A DNA stretch of 16,818 nucleotides. Origin: an uncultured Eubacteriales bacterium (GTDB lineage: Bacteria > Bacillota > Clostridia > Lachnospirales > Lachnospiraceae). The translations under genes and the position numbers were made by a program. A model generated the notes under the pieces. It ran no database searches, was not told the origin of the DNA, and saw nothing but the letters and a program-made list of their open reading frames with translations. Shown here in pieces: positions 1 through 6,902 of this stretch; the stretch's first letter is position 1; the number at the start of each line of letters is the position of its first letter. The DNA is taken from contig ONWL01000052.1 in assembly GCA_900321525.1 (NCBI GenBank), forward strand, positions 1-16,818. The letters are read 5' to 3'.

Positions 1-687
1 GTCCTGCTGCGTGTGCTGGCATTTGTTCTGTGGATTCTGGCAGCAGCAGCAATGTATCTGCCACAGATCGGCAATCTGAACCTGCCATTTGGCGCATGTA
101 GAATGCTGTTCTTAAACTGTGTGGTAGAGTGTGTGGTGGATATCATTGTAGCAGGCGTGTTGTGTGTGATCGCAGCACTGTTATGGAAGAAAGCCAATCA
201 CATCCATCCTACCAAGTCTCATAACAAGATCGTACAGTTGTTATGGAATCAGTTGGGTATCATCATGGCAGGTATCATCATGGCACCATTGGCCATCGTC
301 ATGATCATCAAGAATGACCAGATCGAGGAGAAGACCAAGAGAATTGTAGCAGCTGTATTGGCTGTGGTATTCTTAGCGGCAGCAGCTGGTTCCGCCGATT
401 ATCATCCGGTGACACAGGATGAGGTAGATGCCATCATCGAGGAAGCAGACGAGGAAGGATACACAGGGGATGCATACTGGACCAAGTATGGCCGCTGCTA
501 TCATTTCAGTCTGGAATGCCAGGCGCTGCGCCATTCTGACAAGGGCAATATCTACAGCGGTACACTGGAAGAGGCATTAGAGGCAAACCGTACCAATCCA
601 TGTTCCTTCTGTGTGAAGAGCGCAGAGGATATCATCGAAGATGCATCAGAAGCAGTAGATGCAGCTCAGGCTGTAGTGGCAGAGTAA
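1..687 (+). CDS. Membrane protein with C-terminal Cys/His (zinc-site-like) motif, 5' partial
   Basis: The frame is open to the first base of the window, so the true start probably lies upstream; the first in-window start codon is GTG at 13. Numbering from that codon, hydrophobic segments lie near residues 1-17, 33-57, 81-99 and 110-126, then an acidic linker and a small C-terminal domain. The domain has a C-Y-H-x4-C group (C162, H164, C169), then GTLEEALEANR and NPCSFC (C197, C200). This pattern of His and Cys followed by an 'xEEA...PCxxC' half resembles the Ada-type zinc-binding fold seen at the C-termini of many Firmicutes surface or membrane proteins, so metal binding is an inference. The biological role is not recognisable. 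A hairpin terminator follows at 748-786, and the gene converges on pckA. Confidence 0.7.
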   Translation, partial: VLLRVLAFVLWILAAAAMYLPQIGNLNLPFGACRMLFLNCVVECVVDIIVAGVLCVIAALLWKKANHIHPTKSHNKIVQLLWNQLGIIMAGIIMAPLAIVMIIKNDQIEEKTKRIVAAVLAVVFLAAAAGSADYHPVTQDEVDAIIEEADEEGYTGDAYWTKYGRCYHFSLECQALRHSDKGNIYSGTLEEALEANRTNPCSFCVKSAEDIIEDASEAVDAAQAVVAE

Positions 688-747
688 GCTTCAGGGGAAT
701 CATGTGAATCAGTTGATTCATGGTACATAAACAAAATCAGAGTTCGT

Positions 748-786
748 ACACCCGGAGGATCCAAGTGATTCTTCGGGTGTTTGTAT
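748..786 (+). terminator. Rho-independent terminator of the first gene
   Basis: ACACCCG (748-754) pairs with CGGGTGT (774-780). The stem continues inward with GAGGATC against GATTCTT (two G-U pairs) around a CAAGT loop. The T-rich tail TTTGTAT is weak. It lies 60 bases after the stop of the upstream membrane-protein gene. Confidence 0.7.
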
Positions 787-820
787 ATCTTGATGGAGGT
801 ACTTTTCAACAAATCCGGTG

Positions 821-839
821 AAACATCCAAAGGATGTTT
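821..839. repeat. Small hairpin in the convergent gap
   Basis: AAACATCC-AAA-GGATGTTT is a perfect 8-bp stem with a 3-base loop, between the two convergent terminators. No T-run follows on either strand. The rest of 688-864 holds no gene that I can support; it also contains an imperfect inverted repeat around TGAATCA/TGATTCA near 700-720. Confidence 0.45.
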
Positions 840-864
840 TGGTGGAGGGATATGTCGATCACAC

Positions 865-910
865 AAAAAGGGTATCTGTCCGGTCATGATCTGACCGTTC
901 AGATACCCTT
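865..910 (-). terminator. pckA terminator overlapping the stop codon
   Basis: Read on the minus strand, AAGGGTATCTG pairs with CAGATACCCTT (868-878 with 900-910). An inner stem CGGTCA/TGACCG (881-886 with 892-897) closes on a 5-base loop, and a run of five T follows (869-865). The 5' arm includes the last codons of pckA and part of its TGA stop (899-901), so the coding region and terminator are physically merged. Confidence 0.85.
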
Positions 911-2503
911 ACCTGCAGCAACCAGAGCCTTACCAGCAGCATTGCCTTCGTACTTTGCAAAGTTCTTGGTGAATCTTGCAGCCAGATCCTTTGCCTTCTC
1001 TTCCCACTGAGCAGCGTCAGCGTAAGTGTCGCGAGGATCTAAGATGGCTGGATCAACACCTGGAAGTTCGGTTGGTACTTCGAAGTTGAAGTATGGGATC
1101 TTCTTGGTAGGTGCATTCAGGATGTCACCATTCAGGATGGCATCGATGATACCACGGGTATCCTTAATGGAGATACGCTTGCCAGTGCCGTTCCATCCGG
1201 TATTGACCAGATATGCCTTTGCACCGCTCTGCTCCATCTTCTTTACTAACTCCTCAGCATACTTGGTTGGATGTAACTCTAAGAATGCCTGACCGAAGCA
1301 AGCGGAGAAAGTAGGAGTTGGCTCGGTGATACCGCGCTCTGTACCAGCTAACTTCGCTGTGAAACCAGAAAGGAAGTAGTACTGTGTCTGCTCTGGAGTC
1401 AGGATAGATACTGGAGGCAGTACGCCAAATGCATCTGCGGACAGGAAGATCACGTTCTTTGCTGCAGGTGCGGAAGAAACCGGGCGAACGATGTTCTGGA
1501 TGTGGTTGATCGGGTAAGATACACGAGTATTCTCGGTGACGCTCTTATCATCGAAATCAATCTTGCCATCTGCATCTAAGGTTACGTTCTCTAACAGAGC
1601 GTTGCGCTTGATTGCATTGTAGATATCCGGCTCAGAATCCTTGTCCAGGTTGATGACCTTTGCATAGCATCCGCCCTCGAAGTTGAATACGCCGTTGTCA
1701 TCCCAGCCGTGCTCATCATCACCGATCAGAAGACGCTTCGGGTCGGTAGACAGAGTGGTCTTACCTGTACCGGACAGACCGAAGAAGATTGCAGTGTTCT
1801 CACCGTTCATATCGGTGTTTGCGGAGCAGTGCATGGAAGCCATACCATTCAGTGGCAGGTAGTAGTTCATCATGGAGAACATACCCTTCTTCATCTCACC
1901 GCCGTACCATGTGTTGATGATAACCTGCTCACGGCTTGTGATGTTGAATGCCACACAAGTCTCAGAGTTCAGACCTAACTCCTTGTAGTTCTCAACCTTT
2001 GCCTTGGAAGCGTTGTATACTACGAAGTCTGGCTCGAAGTTCTCTAACTCCTCATCAGTCGGAACGATGAACATGTTCTTTACAAAATGAGCCTGCCAAG
2101 CAACCTCAACGATGAAACGGATTGCCATACGAGTATCCTTGTTGGCACCGCAGAATGCATCTACAACGAACAGTCTCTTGTTGGACAGCTCGTTCTTTGC
2201 GATTTCCTTTACAGCAGCCCAAGCTTCCTGGGTCATTGGATGGTTGTCGTTCTTGTACTCATCAGAAGTCCACCATACTGTGTCCTTGGAGTTCTCATCT
2301 ACTACGATGAACTTATCCTTAGGGGAACGACCTGTATAAATACCGGTCATTACGTTTACTGCACCAAGTTCGCTGACCTGTCCTTTTTCATAACCTTCCA
2401 GTTCCGGCTTGGTCTCTTCTTCGAAGAGCTGCTCATAAGAAGGGTTGTACACGATTTCTGTGGTTCCGGTAATGCCATACTTGCTCAAATCAATTTTTGC
2501 CAT
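899..2503 (-). CDS. pckA: Phosphoenolpyruvate carboxykinase (ATP)
   Basis: Cytosolic enzyme that interconverts oxaloacetate + ATP with phosphoenolpyruvate + CO2 + ADP; in fermentative anaerobes it often runs in the carboxylating, ATP-forming direction. The 534-residue length fits the ATP-dependent family (about 530-540). Visible motifs in order are the substrate-binding GRSPKDKF (58-65, Arg59), the metal-site stretch WYGGEMKKG (199-207), the P-loop GLSGTGKTT (242-250), the kinase-2 motif GDDEHGW (261-267) and the downstream FLSADAFGVLPPVS block. The start chosen is ATG at 2503 (MAKIDLSKYG), with AAGAGG 9 bases upstream. An in-frame ATG 42 bases further upstream exists, but the extension is basic, unlike the family N-terminus, and lies before the good ribosome site. 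The gene is monocistronic, with its own promoter and terminator. Confidence 0.97.
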   Translation of the reverse strand: MAKIDLSKYGITGTTEIVYNPSYEQLFEEETKPELEGYEKGQVSELGAVNVMTGIYTGRSPKDKFIVVDENSKDTVWWTSDEYKNDNHPMTQEAWAAVKEIAKNELSNKRLFVVDAFCGANKDTRMAIRFIVEVAWQAHFVKNMFIVPTDEELENFEPDFVVYNASKAKVENYKELGLNSETCVAFNITSREQVIINTWYGGEMKKGMFSMMNYYLPLNGMASMHCSANTDMNGENTAIFFGLSGTGKTTLSTDPKRLLIGDDEHGWDDNGVFNFEGGCYAKVINLDKDSEPDIYNAIKRNALLENVTLDADGKIDFDDKSVTENTRVSYPINHIQNIVRPVSSAPAAKNVIFLSADAFGVLPPVSILTPEQTQYYFLSGFTAKLAGTERGITEPTPTFSACFGQAFLELHPTKYAEELVKKMEQSGAKAYLVNTGWNGTGKRISIKDTRGIIDAILNGDILNAPTKKIPYFNFEVPTELPGVDPAILDPRDTYADAAQWEEKAKDLAARFTKNFAKYEGNAAGKALVAAGKGI

Positions 2504-2628
2504 GTTATGCTTAACCTCTTTTCTTTGATAGTGTTTGCCTGTCAAAATCCATCGGGGAACCCTGCTGAATGTTCACCACTGATCTGAATCCCTGCCAGAC
2601 AAAGGGTATTACAGTTTCCATCTACCAT

Positions 2629-2657
2629 ATTATACTAGGAATTCAATAAAATCAATA
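2629..2657 (-). promoter_or_regulatory. Putative pckA promoter
   Basis: On the minus strand a perfect TATAAT (2634-2629) has TATTGA 17 bases upstream (2657-2652), or TTGATT at 15 bases. The -35 is weak, which would fit regulated expression. The predicted leader to the pckA ATG is roughly 115-120 bases; I recognise no riboswitch class in it. Confidence 0.6.
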
Positions 2658-2915
2658 AAAATTCGCTGAAATTTTTGGAAAAGTGGGATTTCCTTGCAAT
2701 TTAAAGTGGGAGATATGGAAAGGAAAAGAAACACTTAAGGCGAAAAAAACGCCTTTTATTGCAAAAAGAGAAAAAAGCAAAAAAAGGTGGTAGGATCAAG
2801 CTTGTAAAAATATGTGGGGAAAGAAGGTTTTTTGCAGCGTTCCAATGAATGGTGAATTTATGCGATTCGTCTGCACAGGCGGTTTGGAGATTAGAAAAAG
2901 CAGTTCCCCATTGTC

Positions 2916-2970
2916 TGTAGATAGGAGAAAGAAAACAGAACACAGTAATGTTTTCTTTCTCCTATCTACA
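2916..2970. repeat. Perfect 21-bp inverted repeat next to a promoter
   Basis: Positions 2916-2936 are the exact reverse complement of 2950-2970 (arms start TGTAGATAGGAG and end CTCCTATCTACA), with a 13-base loop. The right arm ends 13 bases before the -35 of the response-regulator promoter. No T-run follows in either direction, so it does not look like a normal terminator. Confidence 0.9.
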
Positions 2971-2983
2971 TCGTGAAAATGTA

Positions 2984-3012
2984 TTGCAAAGAGAGGATTT
3001 AAGGCGTATAAT
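2984..3012 (+). promoter_or_regulatory. Promoter of the LytTR regulator gene
   Basis: TTGCAA (2984-2989), a 17-base spacer and TATAAT (3007-3012). The arrangement is the same in the copy at 6833-6861. The gene starts 68 bases after the -10. Confidence 0.85.
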
Positions 3013-3080
3013 GCTTAAAAGGAAATTATGAGCATTTATAAAAAGCGGTCTTGTAAATGTAAATAAGCAGGAGGGGGGTT

Positions 3081-3809
3081 ATGGTGAAGATTGCAGTATG
3101 TGATGACGCATCATGGATCAGAGAGGATACAAAAAAGAAGCTGTTGGACTGTTCTTTTGATCAAAATATAGAGATGCAGATAGATGGGTACGAGACAGGA
3201 GAGCTTTTTTTGGAAGATGAACGAAAAGGAAATGTACATGACCTGGTTATGATGGATTATGATTTTGAGGGAAAGGGGCAAAACGGGATTGATATCATAA
3301 GAGAATTCAGGACATTCCAAAAAGACACAAAGGTCATTTTTTTGTCAGGTTATGAACAGGTTGTATACAAGAGTTTCCAGGTGGATACATTTCGTTTCCT
3401 GGTCAAACCATTGAAAAAAGAGGAATTAAAAGAAATGCTGGAAGCCTGGATGGATGCTGTGAAAAAAGACACTATTTTATTGATTTGTGTAGAGAAAGAA
3501 ACTTTTTTGATCAGGGAAAGCCGTATTGCGTACATAGAAGGATGTGGGAAAAAAAGTATCCTGCATTTTTCGGATGGGCAAAATGTACTTGTAAATAATG
3601 AAACACTTTCGACCATGGAAGAACGACTTTCAGGAGACGTTTTTTTCAGGTGTCATAAATCTTTTTTGGTGAATTTGGAGCATGTCAGTTCTCATCGGCG
3701 TACAGATGCCAAATTAGACTCTGGAGAACGGATATTGATCAGCCGTGGAAAATACAAGGCATTTTGTGAAGCAATTATGGAGTATATTGTGCAAAGACAG
3801 AGATTATAG
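3081..3809 (+). CDS. LytTR-family response regulator (AgrA/LytR type)
   Basis: Two-component transcription factor, 242 aa. The N-terminal receiver domain (about 1-120) shows the acidic pair D8-D9, the phospho-acceptor D59 in LVMMDYDFEG, the switch region KVIFLSGYEQ and the conserved Lys in FLVKPLKKEEL. The C-terminal LytTR DNA-binding domain (about 135-240) shows RIAYIEGCGKKSILHF, FFRCHKSFLVNLEHV and LISRGKYKAF, all standard family landmarks. The ATG at 3081 follows a very strong AGGAGGGGGG site. Such regulators usually control peptide-related or surface functions and normally sit beside a GHKL-type histidine kinase; here no intact kinase follows, only a possible remnant. Its upstream region is duplicated before the ABC gene at 6903, suggesting common control. 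Confidence 0.93.
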   Translation: MVKIAVCDDASWIREDTKKKLLDCSFDQNIEMQIDGYETGELFLEDERKGNVHDLVMMDYDFEGKGQNGIDIIREFRTFQKDTKVIFLSGYEQVVYKSFQVDTFRFLVKPLKKEELKEMLEAWMDAVKKDTILLICVEKETFLIRESRIAYIEGCGKKSILHFSDGQNVLVNNETLSTMEERLSGDVFFRCHKSFLVNLEHVSSHRRTDAKLDSGERILISRGKYKAFCEAIMEYIVQRQRL

Positions 3810-3899
3810 TATGCAGGACATAGTAGGTGTTTTCGTTTTCGAAAAAGCAGATACAGTGCAGATCCTTTTGCGATGGATGGCAGCAGGAGGTCATGGCAC

Positions 3900-3976
3900 A
3901 TGGATATTGAACAAATTTGGCGTTTGGCGCAGTGGCTTTTGGTGTAATGTTTTTAATTGTAGTGTTATGTTTATAA
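3900..3976 (+). pseudogene. Possible vestige of a sensor-kinase 5' end
   Basis: An AGGAGG (3885-3890) precedes ATG at 3900, encoding MDIEQIWRLAQWLLV before a stop at 3945. Shifting one base back at about 3941 lets the reading continue as hydrophobic GVMFLIVVLCL to a stop at 3974. A good ribosome site, a start and the beginning of a membrane segment straight after a LytTR regulator is where a GHKL kinase would be expected. The alternative frame 3811-4029 is open but has no recognisable content. Identification as a kinase remnant is inference from position; nothing kinase-specific survives. Confidence 0.3.
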
Positions 3977-4109
3977 TATGTTTTTTCTTTTTGAAAATAA
4001 AGGAAAGTTGCATCTTAGTATTACTTTAAATGAATTTATAATAATTTAGTTGGTTTTCATCGAAAAGAATATTGCCACTAAAAATATATAGGAAAAGAAC
4101 AACAATTTA

Positions 4110-4115
4110 TATAAT
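4110..4115 (+). promoter_or_regulatory. Possible -10 box before the AT-rich ABC gene
   Basis: TATAAT lies 27 bases before the ATG at 4143, with no convincing -35 at 16-18 bases. The interval 3977-4142 is AT-rich and holds nothing else that I can support; in such DNA a chance TATAAT is easy. Confidence 0.3.
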
Positions 4116-4142
4116 CCAACAGGATGTGTAGAAAGGGTAAAA

Positions 4143-6206
4143 ATGATTTATTTAAAAAACATGACAATTAAATACAATGAAACAATTGTAAACAATGGCG
4201 AATTAGTGATACCGGATTGTTCCATTACAGTAATTTCAGGAAAAAGTGGTTCAGGAAAAACATCTATATTATATCGTATTGGCATGATTTCCACGGCACA
4301 AGATTATGAGTACTATTTTGACAATGAAAGGGTTAATTTATCTGATAAAAAATTCGTATCAGAAATGAAACAGAATCTATTTGGATTTTTATTCCAGGAT
4401 GGAAGTTTGATAGAAAGTTTAACTGTGGCAGAGAATCTCCAGTTGGCATCACAAATGGCGGGAAATTGTCTGACGGAAAAAGAAATGATACAATTGTTGG
4501 GTAATGTGGAACTTACAGAAAAAATATTAAATTTTTATCCACCAAAATTATCTGGAGGAGAACGACAAAGAGCATCATTGGCAATGATATTGGCTAAAAG
4601 AACGAAATATATTATTGCTGATGAACCAACAGCCTCCCTTGATGAAGAAAATGCAAAAAAAATAGTAAATATTTTTAAGAAATTGAGAAATAGTGGGTAT
4701 ACAATTGTTGTTTCAACGCATAGTCCCGAATTGATTGGAATTGCAGATGTTGTTTATAGAATAGAAAATAAAAGGTTGATGTGTGTAAAAAAAGAAAGAA
4801 ATAGTGAATCATCAGGAAGTAGTGAAGGTTATCAGATTAAAGATAACATAAAATGGTCTAATATCATATGGTATGCGTGGAATTCTAAGAAAAAAGGAAA
4901 AGTTCTTCGCGCATTACTGACAATTTTTTGTTCGCTCGCTATTTCTGGTTTTGCTGTGACAAATAATATTATGGATTATTTGCTGCAAACACAGGAGCAA
5001 TTGATTCATAGGATATCGGATAGGGAAATCTATGCTGTGAATCAAAGCACTTCTACAGATCAATCTGTTTTAGATTCAGATGGAAATTTAATGATCACAG
5101 ATGATATGATACAACGAATATCAGAAATGGCAGGTGTGGAGTGCGTATATGAAATGATGGAATGGAGAAGTTTTGCTCTTAATAATCATGATATATGTAT
5201 AGAGAATAGTATTCATGTTGAGGCAGATGAGGAAAGATTTTCGGTTTTATATTCGTTAGAAAATACAGAAAGAGATTATTATGTAACATTACCATATTTT
5301 CAGGAGCAACAATATGATAAACAATTAGTTGTGCAATATGGAAATTATGAGGATGGTGTGTATCTTTCATATGATATTGCAGAAGAGTTAGGACTTCTGG
5401 AAAAATCATTCAATCATGTTGAATTAATATATAACATAGGCATACCGGTATATAAATTAATTGATGAAATTGATGCAGAAGAAAATGATTTAGACATTGT
5501 GGAATTCTGCACAGTGCGTGTTAAAGTAAATGGAATCTTAGATCATAATGTAACGAATGGGTATACAATTAATGGGAATAGTGTCATATATATGCCATAT
5601 GATGTTATGAAAAAAACTATGAGTAGCTTTCATAGTAAGGATGCGTATTCAGACTATAATAAAGAGAAATTATTAGAATGGCGGCCAAGTGCATTGGTTG
5701 TATATACGGAATCGTATAAAAATGTCAATACTATAAAGGGCAAAATTGAAAACACAACTCCTTATATGGTTACAAGATATGCGTATCAAGATACAGAATC
5801 GTTAGAAAACTTGATGAAGAATTTAAAAGAAGCGACTAATATCATTTTAGAAATTATTTTATGTGTTATTTTTATTCTTATGTGTGCAATCTTTATCAGT
5901 ACGACAATGAATAGAAAAAGGGAGTATGCGATTTTAAAGTCACATGGGATAGAGCATCATAAACTGAGGGGTATCACATTAACAGAGTCTTTTATACAGT
6001 CATGCAAGATATTAACTCTTTCATTGGCGTGCTCAAGTATTGTGACTGTAAGTATGAGTTTTATGTTATTTGGGACATATAAAATGATCAGTATAAGAAT
6101 GATGATGTATATCGTTATTTTTTCCATTATGTTTGTGGCGGTACCGTCTATGGCGAGTATTTTTTATATCAATAAATTGAAAGTAGAAAATATTATTAGA
6201 AATTAA
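4143..6206 (+). CDS. Fused ABC transporter ATPase-permease (FtsX/MacB-like)
   Basis: Membrane ABC protein of 687 aa. The N-terminal ATPase has Walker A GKSGSGKTS (33-41), a Q-loop in FLFQDG (Q85), signature LSGGE (136-140), Walker B YIIADEP (D160, E161) and H-loop STH (H193). TM1 is near 256-275, then a large extracytoplasmic domain of about 290 residues, then an FtsX-type C-terminus with TMs near 566-586, 622-643 and 653-674 and the cytoplasmic REYAILKSHGI signature. This is the layout of lipoprotein/peptide-handling or bacteriocin-related ABC systems rather than nutrient importers. The ribosome site is GAAAGGG about 7 bases upstream. Base use is visibly more AT-rich than the flanking genes, suggesting transfer. 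Catalytic motifs are intact, so it may work. A possible peptide tail lies downstream. Confidence 0.88.
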   Translation: MIYLKNMTIKYNETIVNNGELVIPDCSITVISGKSGSGKTSILYRIGMISTAQDYEYYFDNERVNLSDKKFVSEMKQNLFGFLFQDGSLIESLTVAENLQLASQMAGNCLTEKEMIQLLGNVELTEKILNFYPPKLSGGERQRASLAMILAKRTKYIIADEPTASLDEENAKKIVNIFKKLRNSGYTIVVSTHSPELIGIADVVYRIENKRLMCVKKERNSESSGSSEGYQIKDNIKWSNIIWYAWNSKKKGKVLRALLTIFCSLAISGFAVTNNIMDYLLQTQEQLIHRISDREIYAVNQSTSTDQSVLDSDGNLMITDDMIQRISEMAGVECVYEMMEWRSFALNNHDICIENSIHVEADEERFSVLYSLENTERDYYVTLPYFQEQQYDKQLVVQYGNYEDGVYLSYDIAEELGLLEKSFNHVELIYNIGIPVYKLIDEIDAEENDLDIVEFCTVRVKVNGILDHNVTNGYTINGNSVIYMPYDVMKKTMSSFHSKDAYSDYNKEKLLEWRPSALVVYTESYKNVNTIKGKIENTTPYMVTRYAYQDTESLENLMKNLKEATNIILEIILCVIFILMCAIFISTTMNRKREYAILKSHGIEHHKLRGITLTESFIQSCKILTLSLACSSIVTVSMSFMLFGTYKMISIRMMMYIVIFSIMFVAVPSMASIFYINKLKVENIIRN

Positions 6207-6340
6207 GGCAAAAAAGATATTGTGTAACTCAACTTTCCCAGCTGATATTTCCAAACAAAGCCTGAATAAATAAGGCCTGGGAGTTCATCCACTTTGATCA
6301 ATAGAACGGCTTGGTATAGCTGTAGAGCGCATTCTTGCTG
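6207..6340. other. Junction DNA of unlike composition
   Basis: Just after the AT-rich ABC gene the composition changes to more balanced sequence (for example AGGCCTGGGAGTTCATCCAC), then reverts to AT-rich at about 6340. No intact gene on either strand. The minus strand has a short open stretch ending near 6204, but no protein family can be recognised. It may be debris of an insertion sequence or a rearrangement scar; this is a guess from composition only. Confidence 0.35.
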
Positions 6341-6557
6341 TCAATATATCACATTGTCTGCTGTATTTGATCCTTCTTGTAAAGATGTTTATTGGTCTGG
6401 TACCTATACACATTGGCCAAATGCTTGCACATTAGGAGAAACAAAAAAATATACATCTTATGCAAGAGGTACCTACACTATGTATTCTAGTTTGATTACA
6501 CAGTGGGCATCATTAGCTTTTCAGTCATTTACAGATACTATATATATTTATAAATAG
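6294..6557 (+). pseudogene. Tail of a possible small secreted peptide gene
   Basis: The open frame starts at a TTG with no ribosome site, and its first 20 codons lie in the unlike junction DNA. From about 6351 it reads LSAVFDPSCKDVYW, YTHWPNACTLGE, YTSYARGTYTMYSS and ITQWASLAF, ending YIYK. The tail is rich in Ser/Thr/Tyr/Trp with a terminal aromatic motif and no obvious membrane segment. That composition resembles small secreted peptides; the W-A-S-x-A...Y-x-Y-K ending is loosely like the lactococcin 972 family, whose genes lie next to ABC transporters. No signal peptide is left. Likely a 5'-truncated gene moved together with the ABC gene. The family guess is weak. Confidence 0.35.
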
Positions 6558-6618
6558 AATTAAAATACCAAAAATAAATTACATAATATCTTTTTGAGGA
6601 ATTATTGCGAAAATAGAT

Positions 6619-6652
6619 GAGTCAATCATATATGGAGCAATGACTCTTTTTT
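6619..6652 (+). terminator. Rho-independent terminator closing the AT-rich segment
   Basis: GAGTCA (6619-6624) pairs with TGACTC (6641-6646), followed directly by six T. It lies 62 bases after the peptide-like frame, so it may end the ABC/peptide transcript. Confidence 0.75.
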
Positions 6653-6687
6653 ATGTACTTAGGAAAGTTTGCCATTAGAAAAAACTT

Positions 6688-6893
6688 GAAAAAAGGAAAA
6701 GAACACTTAGGGCGAAAAAAGCCTTTTATTGCAAAAAAAGAAAAAAGCAAAAAACTTGTAAAGGGACGTAGGGGAAGAAAAAGAGTTTTGCAATGTTTCA
6801 GCAAATGCTAAGCCTTATCTATCAAAAATGCATTGCAGAAGTGGATTTTAAAGCGTATAATGTTTAGACGGAAATGATGAGTATTTATGAAAG
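6688..6893 (+). repeat. Upstream regulatory region, copy 2 of a diverged duplication
   Basis: Matches 2719-3045 block by block: GGAAAAGAACACTTA, GGCGAAAAAA, GCCTTTTATTGCAAAAA, CTTGTAAA, GGGGAAGAA, TTTTGCAATGTTTC, then the promoter block. It lacks the 21-bp inverted repeat. The block-1 stem is kept with changed bases (AGGGC against GCCTT). Confidence 0.8.
6833..6861 (+). promoter_or_regulatory. Promoter of the second ABC gene
   Basis: TTGCAG (6833-6838), a 17-base spacer and TATAAT (6856-6861). Spacer end AAAGCG and the bases after the -10 match the response-regulator promoter at 2984-3012. AAAGGAGGAA follows at 6890 and the ATG at 6903. Confidence 0.85.
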
Positions 6894-6902
6894 GAGGAAC
6901 GT

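Larger units (their letters stand above)
2719..3045 (+). repeat. Upstream regulatory region, copy 1 of a diverged duplication
   Basis: Ordered blocks here recur at 6688-6893. Block 1 (about 2720-2780) has GGAAAAGAA, CACTTA, GGCGAAAAAA, GCCTTTTATTGCAAAAA and an A-rich tail. A middle block has CTTGTAAA, GGGGAA and TTTTGCA-x2-GTT. Block 2 (about 2977-3040) has TGYATTGCA, GCGTATAATG and ATGAG-x-ATTTAT. Copy 1 is longer because it carries an inserted stretch with the 2916-2970 inverted repeat. A short stem AAGGCG/CGCCTT (2737-2742 with 2750-2755) sits in block 1. The whole 2504-3080 interval has no gene that I can support. Confidence 0.8.

Noticed and set aside
1026..2587. Several plus-strand open frames across pckA
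   Set aside because: They are antisense to a full-length, motif-complete pckA and show no family features or ribosome sites.
2737..2757. Rho-independent terminator (AAGGCG/CGCCTT followed by TTTTATT)
   Set aside because: No plus-strand gene lies upstream to be terminated here, and the stem is short; it is better treated as part of the duplicated regulatory region.
2701..2943. Minus-strand 80-codon frame in the gap before the LytTR regulator
   Set aside because: It runs through the A-rich duplicated regulatory region; its Phe/Lys-rich translation reflects A/T runs.
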